Source: Micromonospora okii (GTDB taxonomy: Bacteria > Actinomycetota > Actinomycetes > Mycobacteriales > Micromonosporaceae). Taken from it: 62,751 nucleotides of DNA. Positions 43,244-51,905 of this stretch are shown in pieces (within the stretch, counting starts at the first letter, position 1; each line of letters starts with the position of its first letter). The stretch covers positions 1 to 62,751 of the forward strand of contig NZ_BBZF01000026.1 of the NCBI RefSeq assembly GCF_020884795.1, in the 5' to 3' direction. A program made the translations under genes and the position numbers. The notes under the pieces are model-generated. The model worked only from the letters and a program-made list of their open reading frames with translations. It had not been told where the DNA came from and searched no databases.

Positions 43244-43366
43244 CGGCGTGGCTCACTCCTGAAGAAGGAAGGCGGGACAGCTCGAAACACTCAGAGTGTG
43301 CCGCACCGGATCTTCCCACCGGCACGCGGGCGTCACCCCAGGTCACCGGGGCCCCACCGGGGGCGG

Positions 43367-44416
43367 TCAGGCCAGGTCGAGGGCGCGGGCGGCGGCGAGC
43401 GGGTCGTTGCCGATGGTGACCGGCGAGGGGGCGGTGGAAATGGCCCACTCCGGGTCCTTGAGGCCGTGGCCGGTCACCGTGCAGACGACCGTGGAGCCGG
43501 CCGGGACGTTGCCGGCGGCGGCCTGCTGGAGCAGCCCGGCGACGCTGGCCGCGCTGCCCAGCTCGACGAAGACGCCCACCTCGCGGGCGAGCAGCCGGTA
43601 CGCGGACAGGATCTCCCGGTCGCCGACGGCGTCGATCAGCCCGCCCGAGGCGTCCCGGGCGTCGAGGGCCTTCGTCCAGCTCGCCGGGTTGCCGATGCGG
43701 ATGGCCGTGGCGATGGTGGACGGCTCGTGCACCACCTGGCCGGTGACGATGGGCGCGGCCCCGGCGGCCTGGAAGCCGTACATCTTCGGGGTCTTCGTGG
43801 CGTTGCCGGCGCGCAGGTCCTCCGAGTACCCCATCCAGTAGGCGGAGATGTTGCCCGCGTTGCCGACCGGCAGGCAGTGGATGTCGGGGGCGTCGCCGAG
43901 CGCCTCGACGATCTCGAAGGCGGCGGTCTTCTGCCCGTGCAGCCGGTCGGGGTTGACCGAGTTGACCAGCGCGACCGGGTAGTCCTGGGCGAGCTTGGCC
44001 GCCAGCGCGAGGCAGTCGTCGAAGTTGCCGCTGACCTGGAGCAGCCGCGCGCCGTGCACCAGCGCCTGGGCCAGCTTGCCCAGGGCGATCTTGCCCTGCG
44101 GCACCAGCACCGCGCAGGTGATCCCGGCGCGGGCCGCGTACGCCGCGGCGGAGGCGCTGGTGTTGCCGGTCGAGGCGCAGATGATCGCCTTGTCGCCGTG
44201 CTCGACGGCCTTGGAGACCGCGACCGTCATGCCCCGGTCCTTGAACGAGCCGGTCGGGTTGGCCCCCTCCACCTTCAGGTACACGTCGCAGCCGAGCCGG
44301 GCGGAGAGCACCGGCGCGGGCAGCAGCGGGGTGTTCCCCTCGTGGAGGGTGACGACGGGGGTGGCGTCGGTGACCGGCAGCCGGTCCCGGTACGTCTCGA
44401 TCAGGCCCCGCCACAT
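43367..44416 (-). CDS. thrC: threonine synthase
   Basis: The product is 349 aa. The PLP lysine is in NPTGSFKDRGMTVAV and the phosphate-binding Gly-rich loop in VGNAGNISAYW. It converts O-phosphohomoserine to threonine. ATG 44416 has GGAGAG 5 nt upstream; an ATG at 44458 would add 14 unmatched residues. It follows hom by 115 bp. thrB, normally next, is displaced. Confidence 0.95.
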   Translation of the reverse strand: MWRGLIETYRDRLPVTDATPVVTLHEGNTPLLPAPVLSARLGCDVYLKVEGANPTGSFKDRGMTVAVSKAVEHGDKAIICASTGNTSASAAAYAARAGITCAVLVPQGKIALGKLAQALVHGARLLQVSGNFDDCLALAAKLAQDYPVALVNSVNPDRLHGQKTAAFEIVEALGDAPDIHCLPVGNAGNISAYWMGYSEDLRAGNATKTPKMYGFQAAGAAPIVTGQVVHEPSTIATAIRIGNPASWTKALDARDASGGLIDAVGDREILSAYRLLAREVGVFVELGSAASVAGLLQQAAAGNVPAGSTVVCTVTGHGLKDPEWAISTAPSPVTIGNDPLAAARALDLA

Positions 44417-44531
44417 GTCGCTCTCCTCAGCCTCTACCGCCCCGCAGGCCCGGGGCACCTCCAGGGTGACCCAGCCCGCGGGAAGGGCCTGCGCCGCGCC
44501 CCACCGTAACCACCAGGCGGGACGCGAACGC

Positions 44532-45860
44532 TCACAGCCCGCCCTCGACCCGCAGCACGCTCGCCACCGACCGGACGATGTCCAGCCCGCGCAGCGCCTC
44601 GACGGTGGCGGCGAGCGCGGCGTCGGGCGCGACGTGGGTGACGACGACCAGCTCGGCGTCGTCGTCGGAGCCGGCCCGGCCGTCGGCCGCCGAGCCCTGC
44701 CGGACCGTGGCGATGGAGACGCCGTGCCGGGCGAACACCCCGGCCACCGACTCCAGCACGCCCGGCCGGTCGGCCACGTCGAGGCTGATGTGGTAGCGGG
44801 TGGGCGCCTCCCCCATCGGCCGCACCGCCAGGTCCGCGTACGCCGACTCGCTCGGCGCGCGCACCCCGGCGAGCCGGTTGCGGGCCACCGCCACCACGTC
44901 GCCGAGCACGGCGCTGGCGGTCGGCGCGCCGCCCGCGCCCCGACCGTAGAACATGAGCTGCCCGGCCGCCTCGGCCTCGACGAAGACCGCGTTGAACGCG
45001 TCGCCGACGCCGGCCAGCGGGTGGGTCAGCGGGATCATCGCGGGGTGCACCCGGACGCTGACGGTCTCGGCCCCGGCCGCGTCGCGGCCCCGGGCGGCGA
45101 TGCAGAGCAGCTTGATGGTGCAGCCCATCGCCTTGGCGCTGGCCATGTCGGCGGCGGTGACCTCGGTGATGCCCTCGCGGTACACGTCGGCGGCGGTGAC
45201 CCGGGTGTGGAACGCCAGCGAGGCGAGGATGGCCGCCTTGGCCGCCGCGTCGAAGCCCTCCACGTCGGCCGTCGGGTCGGCCTCCGCGTACCCCAGCTCG
45301 GTGGCCTCCTCCAGCGCCTCGGCGAAGCCGGCCCCGGTGGCGTCCATCGCGGAGAGGATGAAGTTGGTGGTGCCGTTGACGATGCCGGTGACCCGGTTGA
45401 CCCGGTCGCCGTGCAGGGACTCGCGCAGCGGGCGCAGCAGCGGGATGGCCCCGGCCACGGCCGCCTCGTAGTAGAGGTCGGCCCTGCCCTCGGCGGCGGC
45501 GTCGTGCAGCGCCGCGCCGTCCTCGGCGAGCAGCGCCTTGTTGGCGGTGACCACGCTCTTGCCCGCGCGCAGCGCCTCGACCAGCCAGCCCCGGGCCGGC
45601 TCGATCCCGCCGACCACCTCGACGACCACGTCGACGTCGTCGCGCTTGACCAGGCCGAGCGCGTCGGTGGTGAACAGCGCCTCGTCGACCGGCAGGTCGC
45701 CCCGGTCCCGGCCAAGCCGGCGCACGGCGATCCCGACGATCTCCAGGGGGGCGCCGATGCGGGCCGCGAGGTCGGCGGACTGCTCGTGCAGCAGCCGCAC
45801 CACCTCGCCGCCCACGGTTCCGCAGCCGAGCAGCGCCAAGCGCACAGGTGAGGTGGTCAT
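44532..45860 (-). CDS. hom: homoserine dehydrogenase
   Basis: The product is 442 aa. The NAD(P)-binding GCGTVG is at residues 11-16, the catalytic domain includes GIVNGTTNFILSAM and VEGFDAAAKAAILASLAF, and a C-terminal ACT domain (about 355-442) gives threonine feedback. It reduces aspartate semialdehyde to homoserine. Its ATG overlaps the lysA stop by 4 nt (ATGA). Confidence 0.96.
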   Translation of the reverse strand: MTTSPVRLALLGCGTVGGEVVRLLHEQSADLAARIGAPLEIVGIAVRRLGRDRGDLPVDEALFTTDALGLVKRDDVDVVVEVVGGIEPARGWLVEALRAGKSVVTANKALLAEDGAALHDAAAEGRADLYYEAAVAGAIPLLRPLRESLHGDRVNRVTGIVNGTTNFILSAMDATGAGFAEALEEATELGYAEADPTADVEGFDAAAKAAILASLAFHTRVTAADVYREGITEVTAADMASAKAMGCTIKLLCIAARGRDAAGAETVSVRVHPAMIPLTHPLAGVGDAFNAVFVEAEAAGQLMFYGRGAGGAPTASAVLGDVVAVARNRLAGVRAPSESAYADLAVRPMGEAPTRYHISLDVADRPGVLESVAGVFARHGVSIATVRQGSAADGRAGSDDDAELVVVTHVAPDAALAATVEALRGLDIVRSVASVLRVEGGL

Positions 45861-47242
45861 CCGACATCCAATGCGAGCAGGTCCTCTTCCGTTTCCCGCC
45901 GGACGATCAGCCTGGCCCGGCCGTCCTCCACGGCGACCACCGGGGGGCGGGGCACGTGGTTGTAGTTGCTGGCCATGCTCCGGCAGTAGGCACCCGTGCC
46001 GGGCACCGCGACAAGATCTCCGGGCTGCACGTCCGCGGGCAGGAATTCATCCTTCACCACGATGTCCCCGGACTCACAATGCTTTCCCACCACGCGGGCG
46101 AGCACCGGCCCCTCGGCCGAGGCCCGGGAGGCCAGCGTCGCCGAGTACGACGCGTCGTAGAGGGCGGTGCGGACGTTGTCGCTCATCCCCCCGTCGACGC
46201 TGACGTACGTGCGGATGCCGTCGACGTCCTTGACGGTGCCGACCTCGTAGAGGGTGAAGACGGCGGGGCCGATGATCGCCCGGCCCGGCTCGACGGAGAG
46301 GTGCGGCACGGCCAGCCGCTCGCTGGCGCACTCGGCCTCGACGATCTTGCGGAGGCGCCCGGCCAGCTCCCTCGGGGTGGCCGGGTCGTCCTGGCTGGTG
46401 TACGCGATGCCGAAGCCGCCGCCCAGGTCCAGCTCGGGCAGCTCCACACCCCGGGCGTCGCGGATGCGCGCCTGGAGGCCGAGCACCCGCCGGGCGGACA
46501 GCTCGAAGCCGCCCGCGTCGAAGATCTGCGAACCGATGTGCGAGTGCAGGCCGCGCAGGTCCAGCACGCCCTCGTCGATGATCTTGAGCGTGGCCTCGGC
46601 GGCGGCCCCGCCGGCCAGCGAGAAGCCGAACTTCTGGTCCTCGTGGGCGGTGGCGATGAACTCGTGGGTGTGCGCCTCCACGCCCACGGTGACCCGCACC
46701 AGCACCCCGGGGCGCACCCCCCGCTCGCGGGCCAGCGCGGTGAGCCGGTCGATCTCGGCGAACGAGTCGACGATGATCCGGCCGACGCCCGCGTCCAACG
46801 CCCGGGTCAGCTCGGCCACGGACTTGTTGTTGCCGTGGAAGCCGATCCGCTCCGGGGGCATCCCGGCCGACAGGGCGGTGGCCAGCTCGCCCCCGGTGCA
46901 GACGTCGAGGAACAGGCCCTCCTCGGCGATCGTCCGCACCACGGCCCGGCAGAGGAACGCCTTGCCGGCGTAGTAGACGTCGGCGTCGGCGAAGGCGGCC
47001 CGGAAGTCCCGGCAGCGCGAACGCAGGTCGGCGACGTCCAGGACGTACGCGGGGGTGCCGAACTCGGCCGCGATCTCGCGGACGCCGAGCCCGCCGACGG
47101 CCAGCGCGCCGTCGGCGGCCCGGGTCACGCCGCGCGGCCAGAGCCCCGGCAGCAGGGCGTTGACGTCGGCCGGGGCGCGCAGCCAGGCCGGCCCCCGACT
47201 GCCGATGTCGCCGTGCAGGGCACCCGCCTCGTGGGCACGCAT
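45857..47242 (-). CDS. lysA: diaminopimelate decarboxylase
   Basis: The product is 461 aa. It makes lysine from meso-DAP. The PLP lysine is in VYYAGKAFLCRAV and the C-terminal substrate site in VGKHCESGDIV (with the Cys of the active site) and VPGTGAYCRSMASNYN. Fold type III. I chose ATG 47242, 7 nt after GGAGAG; the adjacent GTG 47245 is possible. It overlaps hom by 4 nt and follows argS by 43 bp, giving a lysine-threonine operon with argS. Confidence 0.96.
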   Translation of the reverse strand: MRAHEAGALHGDIGSRGPAWLRAPADVNALLPGLWPRGVTRAADGALAVGGLGVREIAAEFGTPAYVLDVADLRSRCRDFRAAFADADVYYAGKAFLCRAVVRTIAEEGLFLDVCTGGELATALSAGMPPERIGFHGNNKSVAELTRALDAGVGRIIVDSFAEIDRLTALARERGVRPGVLVRVTVGVEAHTHEFIATAHEDQKFGFSLAGGAAAEATLKIIDEGVLDLRGLHSHIGSQIFDAGGFELSARRVLGLQARIRDARGVELPELDLGGGFGIAYTSQDDPATPRELAGRLRKIVEAECASERLAVPHLSVEPGRAIIGPAVFTLYEVGTVKDVDGIRTYVSVDGGMSDNVRTALYDASYSATLASRASAEGPVLARVVGKHCESGDIVVKDEFLPADVQPGDLVAVPGTGAYCRSMASNYNHVPRPPVVAVEDGRARLIVRRETEEDLLALDVG

Positions 47243-47285
47243 CACCGCTCTCCGTTCCGCGACAGGGACGCTCGCGCCCGCATGA

Positions 47286-48950
47286 CTACATCCTCTCCGG
47301 GGCGGAGACGCCGAGCAGGCGCAGGCCGTTGGCGATCACCGTGCGGGTGGCGTCGTTGAGCCAGAGCCGGGCCCGGTGCAGGTCGGTGACCTCCTCGTCG
47401 CCGCGCGGCAGGACCCGGCAGTTGTCGTAGAAGCGGTGGTACGCCCCGGCCAGCTCCTCCAGGTACCGGGCCACCCGGTGCGGCTCGCGCAGCTCGGCGG
47501 CGGTGGCGACCACGGCCGGGAACTCGGCGAGCGCCTTGAGCAGCTCGTTCTCCTTGTCGTGGTCGAGCAGCTCGGGGCGGAACGCGTCCGCCTCACCCCG
47601 GGTCAGCCCCACCTCGGCGGCGTTGCGGCCCACGCTGGCCGTGCGGGCGGCCACGTACTGCACGTAGTAGACCGGGTTGTCCCGGGTCGCCCGGGTCCAC
47701 AGCTCCACGTCGATGTCGATGGGCGAGTCGCTGGAGTAGCGCGCCAGGGCGTACCGGGCCGCGTCCACGCCGATCGCGTCGACCAGGTCCTCCAGGGTGA
47801 CCACCGTGCCGGCCCGCTTGCTCATCCGCACCGGCGCCCCGTCGCGGAGCAGATTGACCATCTGGCCGATCAGGATCTCCAGGTTGACGGCCGGGTCGTC
47901 GCCGAAGCAGGCCGCCATCGCCCGCATCCGGCCGATGTAACCGTGGTGGTCGGCCCCCAACATGATCACCACGCGGTCGAAGCCGCGCTCGCGCTTGTCG
48001 AGGTAGTACGCGCAGTCGGCGGCGAAGTACGTCCACTCGCCGTTGGACTTGCGCAGCACCCGGTCCTTGTCGTCGCCGAAGTCCGTGGTGCGCAGCCAGG
48101 TGGCCCCGTCGGCCTCGAAGAGGTGGCCCTGCTCGCGCAGCCGGGTCAGGGCATGGTCCAGCTCGCCCCGGTCGTGCAGGTCCTTCTCGTTGAAGTAGGT
48201 GTCGAACTCCACCCCGAAGTCGCGCAACGACGACTTGATCTCGTCGAACATGAGCTGCACGCCCTCGACCCGGAAGACCTCCTCGGCGGCGGCGTCGTCC
48301 AGCGTCGCCACGTCGGGCCGGCGGGTGCGCACCTCGGCGGCGATCTCCGCGATGTACGCGCCGCCGTAGCCGTCCTCCGGCGCGGGCTCGCCCTTGGCGG
48401 CGGCGAGCAGGGACCGGGCGAACCGGTCGATCTGCGAGCCGGCGTCGTTGAAGTAGTACTCCGTGCCGACGTCGGCGCCGGTGGCCCGCAGCAGCCGGCT
48501 CAGGGCGTCGCCGACGGCCGCCCAGCGGACCCCGCCGATGTGCACCGGGCCGGTCGGGTTCGCCGAGACGAACTCCAGGTTGATCCGCTGGCCGGCGAGG
48601 GAGTCGCCCCCGCCGTACGCCGGGCCGGCCTCGACGATCGACCGCGCGAGCTGGCCGGCGGCGGCGGCGTCGAGCCGGATGTTGAGGAAGCCGGGCCCGG
48701 CGATCTCCACCGACTTGACCCCCGGGGCCCGGCCGAGCTGCTCGGCCAGGGCGGCGGCCAGCTCCCGCGGAGGCACGCCCACCTTCTTGCTGAGCTGGAG
48801 GGCGAGCGTCGAGGCGTAGTCGCCGTGGTCCGGGTTGCGCGGTCGCTCCACCGCGGTCCGCTCCGGGAGCGCGGAGCTGTCCAGGCCGCGGTCGGCCAGG
48901 ACGGTGTGGGCTGCGGAGAGGACGACCTCGGCGAGTTCTGCGGGAGTCAC
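47286..48950 (-). CDS. argS: arginyl-tRNA synthetase
   Basis: The product is 554 aa. The class I HIGH motif is HIGG in NPTGPVHIGGVRWAAVGD, and the KMSKS counterpart is RMSKRAG. The N-terminal ArgRS additional domain (1-110) and the C-terminal anticodon-binding DALR domain (ALAEFPAVVATAAELREPHRVARYL) are complete. It charges tRNA-Arg; the tRNA-Arg(CCG) gene lies 2.7 kb away. It is divergent from the DUF3105 gene, with 100 bp between. Confidence 0.97.
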   Translation of the reverse strand: MTPAELAEVVLSAAHTVLADRGLDSSALPERTAVERPRNPDHGDYASTLALQLSKKVGVPPRELAAALAEQLGRAPGVKSVEIAGPGFLNIRLDAAAAGQLARSIVEAGPAYGGGDSLAGQRINLEFVSANPTGPVHIGGVRWAAVGDALSRLLRATGADVGTEYYFNDAGSQIDRFARSLLAAAKGEPAPEDGYGGAYIAEIAAEVRTRRPDVATLDDAAAEEVFRVEGVQLMFDEIKSSLRDFGVEFDTYFNEKDLHDRGELDHALTRLREQGHLFEADGATWLRTTDFGDDKDRVLRKSNGEWTYFAADCAYYLDKRERGFDRVVIMLGADHHGYIGRMRAMAACFGDDPAVNLEILIGQMVNLLRDGAPVRMSKRAGTVVTLEDLVDAIGVDAARYALARYSSDSPIDIDVELWTRATRDNPVYYVQYVAARTASVGRNAAEVGLTRGEADAFRPELLDHDKENELLKALAEFPAVVATAAELREPHRVARYLEELAGAYHRFYDNCRVLPRGDEEVTDLHRARLWLNDATRTVIANGLRLLGVSAPERM

Positions 48951-49050
48951 TGATCCATGTTATCGGGGGTAGACTCGGCTACCCGGCGGCGACCCTGCGC
49001 GTGACCCCCGACCCGCCACCCGTCCTGACCGACCGACCTGACGAGGCACG

Positions 49051-49866
49051 ATGAGCATCAGCACCCCGGGCGGCCCGGAGCGCCGTCCGACCGTGGTCAG
49101 CACCGGCAAGAAGCCGGCAGCGGGCCGGCCGGCGTCCGGCGCCAAGGCCGGGGCCGACAAGTCCACGGGCGCAACCCCCCGCCCCTCGGCAGGCGGCAAG
49201 GGCAAGGGCCCGCGCAAGCCGATCGCGCCCGTGAAGGTCAGCCAGGGTCGCTCCTGGGGGCCGATCGCCCTCTTCGTCGCGGTCGGCGTGCTCGCCGTCG
49301 CGATCATCGGCTACGGCGCGTGGGCCGCGTTCCAGGGCTCGAAGCCGTGGGAGGACCGGGCGAGCGGCATCGACGGCGTGGTCAACTTCCGCAAGAAGGA
49401 CCCGGAGCTGGTCAAGGGCAGCAACCACAAGCAGGGCTCGATCACGTACGCGCAGGCCCCGCCGGTGGCCGGCCCGCACAACGCGACCTGGCAGAACTGC
49501 ATGGGCGACGTCTACGACGCCCCGATCGCCAACGAGCACGCGGTGCACAGCCTGGAGCACGGCGCCGTCTGGATCACCTACCGCCCCGACCTGGCCGCCG
49601 ACCAGGTGACCAAGCTCCGGGACAGGGTCCAGGGCCAGGAGAAGATGATGCTCAGCCCGTACGAGGGCCAGGACAAGCCGATCTCCCTCCAGGCCTGGGG
49701 CTTCCAGCTCAAGGTCGACAACGCCGACGACAGCCGGATCGACGAGTTCATCAAGACCCTGCGGGTGAACGCCTCGATCGAGGGCCCCACGGCCAACTGC
49801 GGCCCGCCCGGCATCACCGCCACCGGCACCACGCCGCGCGACGGCACCCCGATGCCCACCCAGTAA
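49051..49866 (+). CDS. DUF3105 membrane-anchored protein
   Basis: The product is 271 aa. A basic Gly/Lys/Pro-rich cytoplasmic tail (1-68) is followed by one transmembrane helix (about 70-92) and the extracellular DUF3105 domain, marked by NCMGDVYDAPIANEHAVHSLEHGAVWI. The two His in HSLEHG and two Cys are conserved features of the family, whose function is unknown. DUF3105 and DUF305 genes often occur as a pair, as here with 36 bp between, so they are likely one operon. Confidence 0.87.
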   Translation: MSISTPGGPERRPTVVSTGKKPAAGRPASGAKAGADKSTGATPRPSAGGKGKGPRKPIAPVKVSQGRSWGPIALFVAVGVLAVAIIGYGAWAAFQGSKPWEDRASGIDGVVNFRKKDPELVKGSNHKQGSITYAQAPPVAGPHNATWQNCMGDVYDAPIANEHAVHSLEHGAVWITYRPDLAADQVTKLRDRVQGQEKMMLSPYEGQDKPISLQAWGFQLKVDNADDSRIDEFIKTLRVNASIEGPTANCGPPGITATGTTPRDGTPMPTQ

Positions 49867-49902
49867 CACCCTGCACCGCCGAGGAAGAGAACGAGGACCC
49901 CG

Positions 49903-50571
49903 ATGACCGCACCCACGACGACGGGCCCCGACCTGGGCGAGGTCACCGTCACCGACGAGGGCCGCCCGTCGGCCGCGCGCCGCTTCGGCCCGCTCGCGGT
50001 CGTCGCCGCCGTCGTGGTCGGCCTCCTCCTCGGGTACGCGGGCGGCCTGCTCACGCCGAAGCTCACCCGCCCGGGTGACACCTCGGCGGAGGCGGGCTTC
50101 GTCCGGGACATGACCACCCACCACACCCAGGCCGTGGAGATGGGGCTGCTCGCTTTCAAGGGGGGCAGCGACCCCGAGGTGGTCAGCATGGGCGGCGACA
50201 TCGCCGCCGGCCAGCAGGGCGAGATCGGCGTCATGCAGACCTGGCTGCGCTCCTGGGGGCTCGACCCGACCGGGTCTCAGCCCCGGATGGCGTGGATGCC
50301 CGACGGGGAGAGCATGATCCGTGACGGGCTGATGCCGGGCATGGCCACCCCGGAGGAGATGGCGAAGCTGCGCACCGCCCAGGGCCGGGAGAAGGACCTC
50401 CTCTTCCTGGACCTGATGATCGACCACCACAACGGCGGCATCCACATGATCGACGGCATCCTCGACGTCAGCGACGAGGCGGAGGTCGTCCGGGTGGCCC
50501 AGACCATGAAGAACGTCCAGCAGAAGGACCTCGAGAACCTGGTGGCCGCGCGCGACCGACTCAAGGGCTGA
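49903..50571 (+). CDS. DUF305 membrane-anchored protein
   Basis: The product is 222 aa with one transmembrane helix (about 28-50) and an extracellular four-helix DUF305 domain (about 62-220). The twin His motifs DMTTHHTQAVEM and MIDHHNGGIHMID are the family mark and suggest metal binding, with copper proposed for relatives. Methionines are frequent around both motifs. It is co-transcribed with the DUF3105 gene and ends at a strong terminator. Confidence 0.87.
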   Translation: MTAPTTTGPDLGEVTVTDEGRPSAARRFGPLAVVAAVVVGLLLGYAGGLLTPKLTRPGDTSAEAGFVRDMTTHHTQAVEMGLLAFKGGSDPEVVSMGGDIAAGQQGEIGVMQTWLRSWGLDPTGSQPRMAWMPDGESMIRDGLMPGMATPEEMAKLRTAQGREKDLLFLDLMIDHHNGGIHMIDGILDVSDEAEVVRVAQTMKNVQQKDLENLVAARDRLKG

Positions 50572-50588
50572 GGCCGCTCCCCGCACCG

Positions 50589-50641
50589 ACGACGAAGGCC
50601 CGCGTCCCGCCAACACGGCGGACCACGCGGGCCTTCGTCGT
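50589..50641 (+). terminator. terminator of the DUF3105-DUF305 operon
   Basis: A perfect 17-bp stem (ACGACGAAGGCCCGCGT at 50589-50605 and its complement at 50625-50641) with a 19-nt loop that itself can pair, starting 18 bp past the stop. Confidence 0.82.
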
Positions 50642-50702
50642 TCCGGGCCGCGCCGTCCGCCGCGGGCGCCGCGCGGGCGGGGCGCCGCGCGGGCGGGTGC
50701 CG

Positions 50703-50759
50703 CCATGTCGGCGACATGGCGGGATCCCCAGCGGCTGGACCACCCCATGTCGCCGACAT
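50703..50759. promoter_or_regulatory. two related ATGTCG-x-CGACAT palindromes, 42 bp apart
   Basis: In the 317-bp gap 50572-50888, CCATGTCG-G-CGACATGG (50703-50719) and ATGTCG-C-CGACAT (50747-50759) have centres 42 bp apart, four helical turns. Both are followed by (T/A)GGCGGG-like or CGCGGG sequence. They sit after the terminator and 130-185 bp before the next gene. They could be operator sites or a dispersed repeat. The rest of the gap is GC-rich low-complexity sequence and a less GC-rich stretch at 50805-50850. Confidence 0.5.
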
Positions 50760-50888
50760 CGCGGGCCGGGGCTGGGCGCTGGCGCGGGGCCGACGGCGAA
50801 GCGTGTCCGTTTAGCCTGTTTGGCGCGGTCGGCCACTTTTCTACCCACATATCGTGACCAGGCGTGATTCGCGCTCGTTGCGCAAGAC

Positions 50889-51581
50889 GTGGGGGTTGCA
50901 CTCAGAGACGCGCGGCGCTCGGTCACCAGTTGGTGCCGACGCCACACCATCGGCGGTGACGGAACGGTGGCAGCCATCCGTCGCGGACAGCGGCAGGGCG
51001 AGCCGGGAACGCTCAGCCGCGAACAGGAGTTGGAACTGATCGACGTCCTGCGGGGCGTCCACCCGGACGAGTTCGGCCTGGACGAGGAGCTGTGGACGCG
51101 GCAGAGCCTGACCACGCTCGTCCAGCGCCGGTTCGACCCGACGATGGACGTCGGGGCCGTCGGGACGTACCTGCGGGCCTGGGGCCTGGGGCCGCGCGAG
51201 CCGCGCGAGCGCGCCTGCGGCCTCTGCGTCAGCGCGGTCGAGCGCTGGGTACGCCTGGAGTACCCGGCGATCACCCGCTCCGCCCAGGAGCACCTCGCCG
51301 AGGTCTACTGGATCGGCCGGGTGCGCCTGCGCGGCACGATGCCGGCGGCCGACGTGATCTCGGCCGTCTCCTCGCGGGGGCGGGTCCGCTTCATGGTCAC
51401 CACGCCCTCGGTCGACCCGCCGCTGCCCCGCGACTTCGTGCTGCGGCTCAGCGGGGCCGAGGAGCGCACCGTGCACCTCATCGTGGACGGCTCCTGGCCG
51501 CGCAACGAGTGGCCGCGCCGGCTGCCCCGACGGATCGTGCTGCACCCGCTGCCGAGCTGCGGCCGGGCGGTCGCGGCCTGA
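50889..51581 (+). CDS. IS630-transposase-derived protein, catalytic residues lost
   Basis: The product is up to 230 aa. Residues 40-130 match the IS630 winged-helix region (LSREQELELIDVLRG, PDEFGLDEELWTRQSL, VGTYLRAWGLGPREP). The following AVERWVRLEYPAI and VYWIGRVRLRG align with the start of the DDE domain, where the first Asp (WGDE in active enzymes) is replaced (WIGR). VHLIVDG keeps the second Asp, and the protein ends at LHPLPS before the NPxE Glu. So it cannot be a working transposase. The frame is open and codon use is typical, suggesting either domestication as a DNA-binding protein or slow decay. The start is uncertain: GTG 50889 or GTG 50967. Confidence 0.7.
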   Translation: MGVALRDARRSVTSWCRRHTIGGDGTVAAIRRGQRQGEPGTLSREQELELIDVLRGVHPDEFGLDEELWTRQSLTTLVQRRFDPTMDVGAVGTYLRAWGLGPREPRERACGLCVSAVERWVRLEYPAITRSAQEHLAEVYWIGRVRLRGTMPAADVISAVSSRGRVRFMVTTPSVDPPLPRDFVLRLSGAEERTVHLIVDGSWPRNEWPRRLPRRIVLHPLPSCGRAVAA

Positions 51582-51651
51582 CGGCCGGGCGATCGGCGGG
51601 TGCCGATTCGGCGATCGGTGGGGGCGTTTGCTAGTCTTCTGAGGTCGCTGA

Positions 51652-51723
51652 GCCCCCGTAGCTCAGGGGATAGAGCACCGCCCTCCGGAGGCGGGGGCGC
51701 AGGTTCGAATCCTGCCGGGGGCA
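51652..51723 (+). tRNA. tRNA-Arg (anticodon CCG)
   Basis: The cloverleaf is complete: acceptor GCCCCCG/CGGGGGC, D-arm GCTC/GAGC, anticodon stem CCGCC/GGCGG with loop CTCCGGA (anticodon CCG, reading CGG), T-arm GCAGG-TTCGAAT-CCTGC and discriminator A. CCA is not encoded. TAGTCT at 51632-51637 is a suitable -10. A tRNA-Arg beside argS is also found in M. tuberculosis. tRNA 3' ends are common integration sites. Confidence 0.96.
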
Positions 51724-51737
51724 CACCACGATGCGAA

Positions 51738-51771
51738 AAGGCCGTAGACCAGGACACTGGTTTACGGCCTT
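51738..51771 (+). terminator. terminator after tRNA-Arg
   Basis: A 15-bp stem with one G-T pair (AAGGCCGTAGACCAG at 51738-51752, CTGGTTTACGGCCTT at 51757-51771), loop GACA, 14 bp after the tRNA. Confidence 0.8.
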
Positions 51772-51793
51772 CGTCGTTTCCCGACCCCGACGG

Positions 51794-51905
51794 TCAGCCG
51801 TACACGGTGGCGAACCGCCCCGGTCGCTGGCGGATGCCCTCGCCGAGGTAGCGGAAGTACAGCCGCACCTCGCCGCCACGGGCCCGCCGCACCATCGCCA
51901 GGACG
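51794..51905 (-). pseudogene. tail of a broken coding region between tRNA-Arg and the radical SAM gene
   Basis: On the minus strand about 37 codons up to the TGA at 51796-51794 have very strong GC third positions and a protein-like sequence (VRLYFRYLGEGIRQRPGRF, ending in ATVYG). Upstream of about 51930 the coding character stops abruptly. The only ATG close by is 51895, giving 33 aa. I read this as the 3' end of a gene whose front was lost in a rearrangement at the tRNA. The family is not recognised. The rest of the 362-bp gap (51724-52085) holds only the tRNA terminator and the radical SAM promoter region, with TAGGAT at 52039-52044. Confidence 0.4.

Noticed and set aside
50889..51581. Active IS630 insertion sequence
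   Set aside because: The first catalytic Asp and the final Glu are missing, and no terminal inverted repeats with TA duplications were recognised around it.
51652..51723. tRNA-Arg as a phage or ICE attachment site with a duplicated 3' end
   Set aside because: No second copy of the tRNA 3' end was found in the following 11 kb and no integrase gene is present; only the edge signs listed above remain.
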